Positions 52,566-52,704 of a stretch of DNA of 52,704 nt are shown here, piece by piece. The stretch is from Paracoccaceae bacterium. GTDB taxonomy: Bacteria; Pseudomonadota; Alphaproteobacteria; Rhodobacterales; Rhodobacteraceae. The notes under the pieces were generated by a model that searched no databases, was not told the DNA's origin, and saw only the letters and a program-made list of their open reading frames with translations. The stretch covers positions 1 to 52,704 of the forward strand of contig JAQWQJ010000048.1 in NCBI GenBank assembly GCA_029244725.1, in the 5' to 3' direction. The translations under genes were made by a program, and so were the position numbers. Within the stretch, counting starts at the first letter, position 1. The number at the start of each line of letters is the position of its first letter.

Positions 52566-52704
52566 AGGGGCTGACCCAGATAACGCGAAAAAGGTGTTAT
52601 CATGGGAAGCATGCGGAAGAGTCGCTTAAGTAAGTATAAACAGGGTCGCCTGGTCGAGCATTTTGTTGCCGGAACCACGGCTCGAACTGCGGCCAGTTTA
52701 TGTG
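52566..52704 (+). mobile_element. IS1595-family insertion sequence, outer end (truncated by window edge)
   Basis: The terminal repeat is at 52566-52584 and the element then continues to the window edge. 52566-52700 is the exact reverse complement of 1-135. The flank just outside (aaaaaact) is AT-rich, like the left copy. Only the start of the transposase gene is present. Confidence 0.85.
52602..52704 (+). CDS. IS1595-family transposase, N-terminal part (partial)
   Basis: Begins MGSMRKSRLSKYKQ and runs for 34 codons, through the ARTAASL segment, to the window edge. It is identical over the shared region to the minus-strand copy at 1-99 and has the same conserved IS1595-family N-terminus. The catalytic domain lies outside the window. 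Confidence 0.8.
   Translation, partial: MGSMRKSRLSKYKQGRLVEHFVAGTTARTAASLC

Noticed and set aside
1-52704. Composite transposon bounded by inverted IS1595 copies
   Set aside because: The segment carries core genes (dnaE, hisSZG, panCB, a tRNA) and is over 50 kb; the copies are cut by the window edges. An assembly break at a repeat explains it better.
1-52704. CRISPR array, rRNA, plasmid or phage origin
   Set aside because: No regularly spaced repeats, rRNA motifs, rep genes or iteron clusters were seen.

Overview
The window looks like chromosomal DNA of a marine Rhodobacteraceae bacterium (Roseobacter group, moderate GC). The basis is the hisS-hisZ-hisG order with short-form HisG, a B12-dependent NrdJ, a single PntA polypeptide of alphaproteobacterial type, DUF1489 and DUF938 proteins, a purine ABC transporter joined to xdhABC, a GcvT-fused dimethylglycine/sarcosine dehydrogenase-like enzyme, and a Flp pilin with the GAITIDY processing context. 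The species assignment is inference. Both window ends carry the first ~135 bp of the same IS1595-family insertion sequence in inverted orientation, so the window is probably a whole contig that broke at a repeated IS.

Region 1 (642-19303) is a long run of same-strand, closely packed or overlapping genes. It holds an IclR regulator, a Zn-alcohol dehydrogenase, an FAD subunit and a [2Fe-2S]/molybdopterin hydroxylase whose large subunit is split in two ORFs. These are followed by a tripartite tricarboxylate (TctC-TctB-TctA) importer, an IolD-like ThDP enzyme, an aldehyde dehydrogenase and an IlvD/Edd-type sugar-acid dehydratase, then pntA, pntB and pckA. I read it as a catabolic operon for an unidentified polyhydroxy carboxylate or sugar acid, with redox (transhydrogenase) and gluconeogenic (PEP carboxykinase) modules attached. 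A small BLUF blue-light sensor and an XdhC-type molybdenum-cofactor chaperone follow. This is the best candidate in the window for an undescribed system.

Region 2 (20794-23332) is a decayed mobile segment: an IS3-type transposase C-terminus, an IS630-type N-terminus, a serine-recombinase-like C-terminus and an orphan zinc-ribbon gene. It ends at a tRNA-Gln gene.

Region 3 (23417-30847) has panC-panB beside the tRNA, the large FAD/GcvT oxidoreductase, a GFA-type Zn protein, and a three-gene minus-strand operon (aldo/keto reductase, FAD oxidoreductase, DUF938 methyltransferase).

Region 4 (30975-40342) is one minus-strand operon, xdhA-xdhB-xdhC-ABC ATPase-permease-permease-BMP binding protein, closed by a strong terminator. 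It imports purine-type compounds and oxidises hypoxanthine/xanthine.

Region 5 (40641-52497) is mostly housekeeping: dnaE, slyX, hisS-hisZ-hisG, yciA, DUF1489, nrdJ and an LpxR-like outer-membrane protein. Directly after hisG lies a solitary 19-bp copy of the IS1595 terminal repeat fused to a Flp-pilin gene that has lost its start codon, the scar of an IS insertion followed by a deletion.
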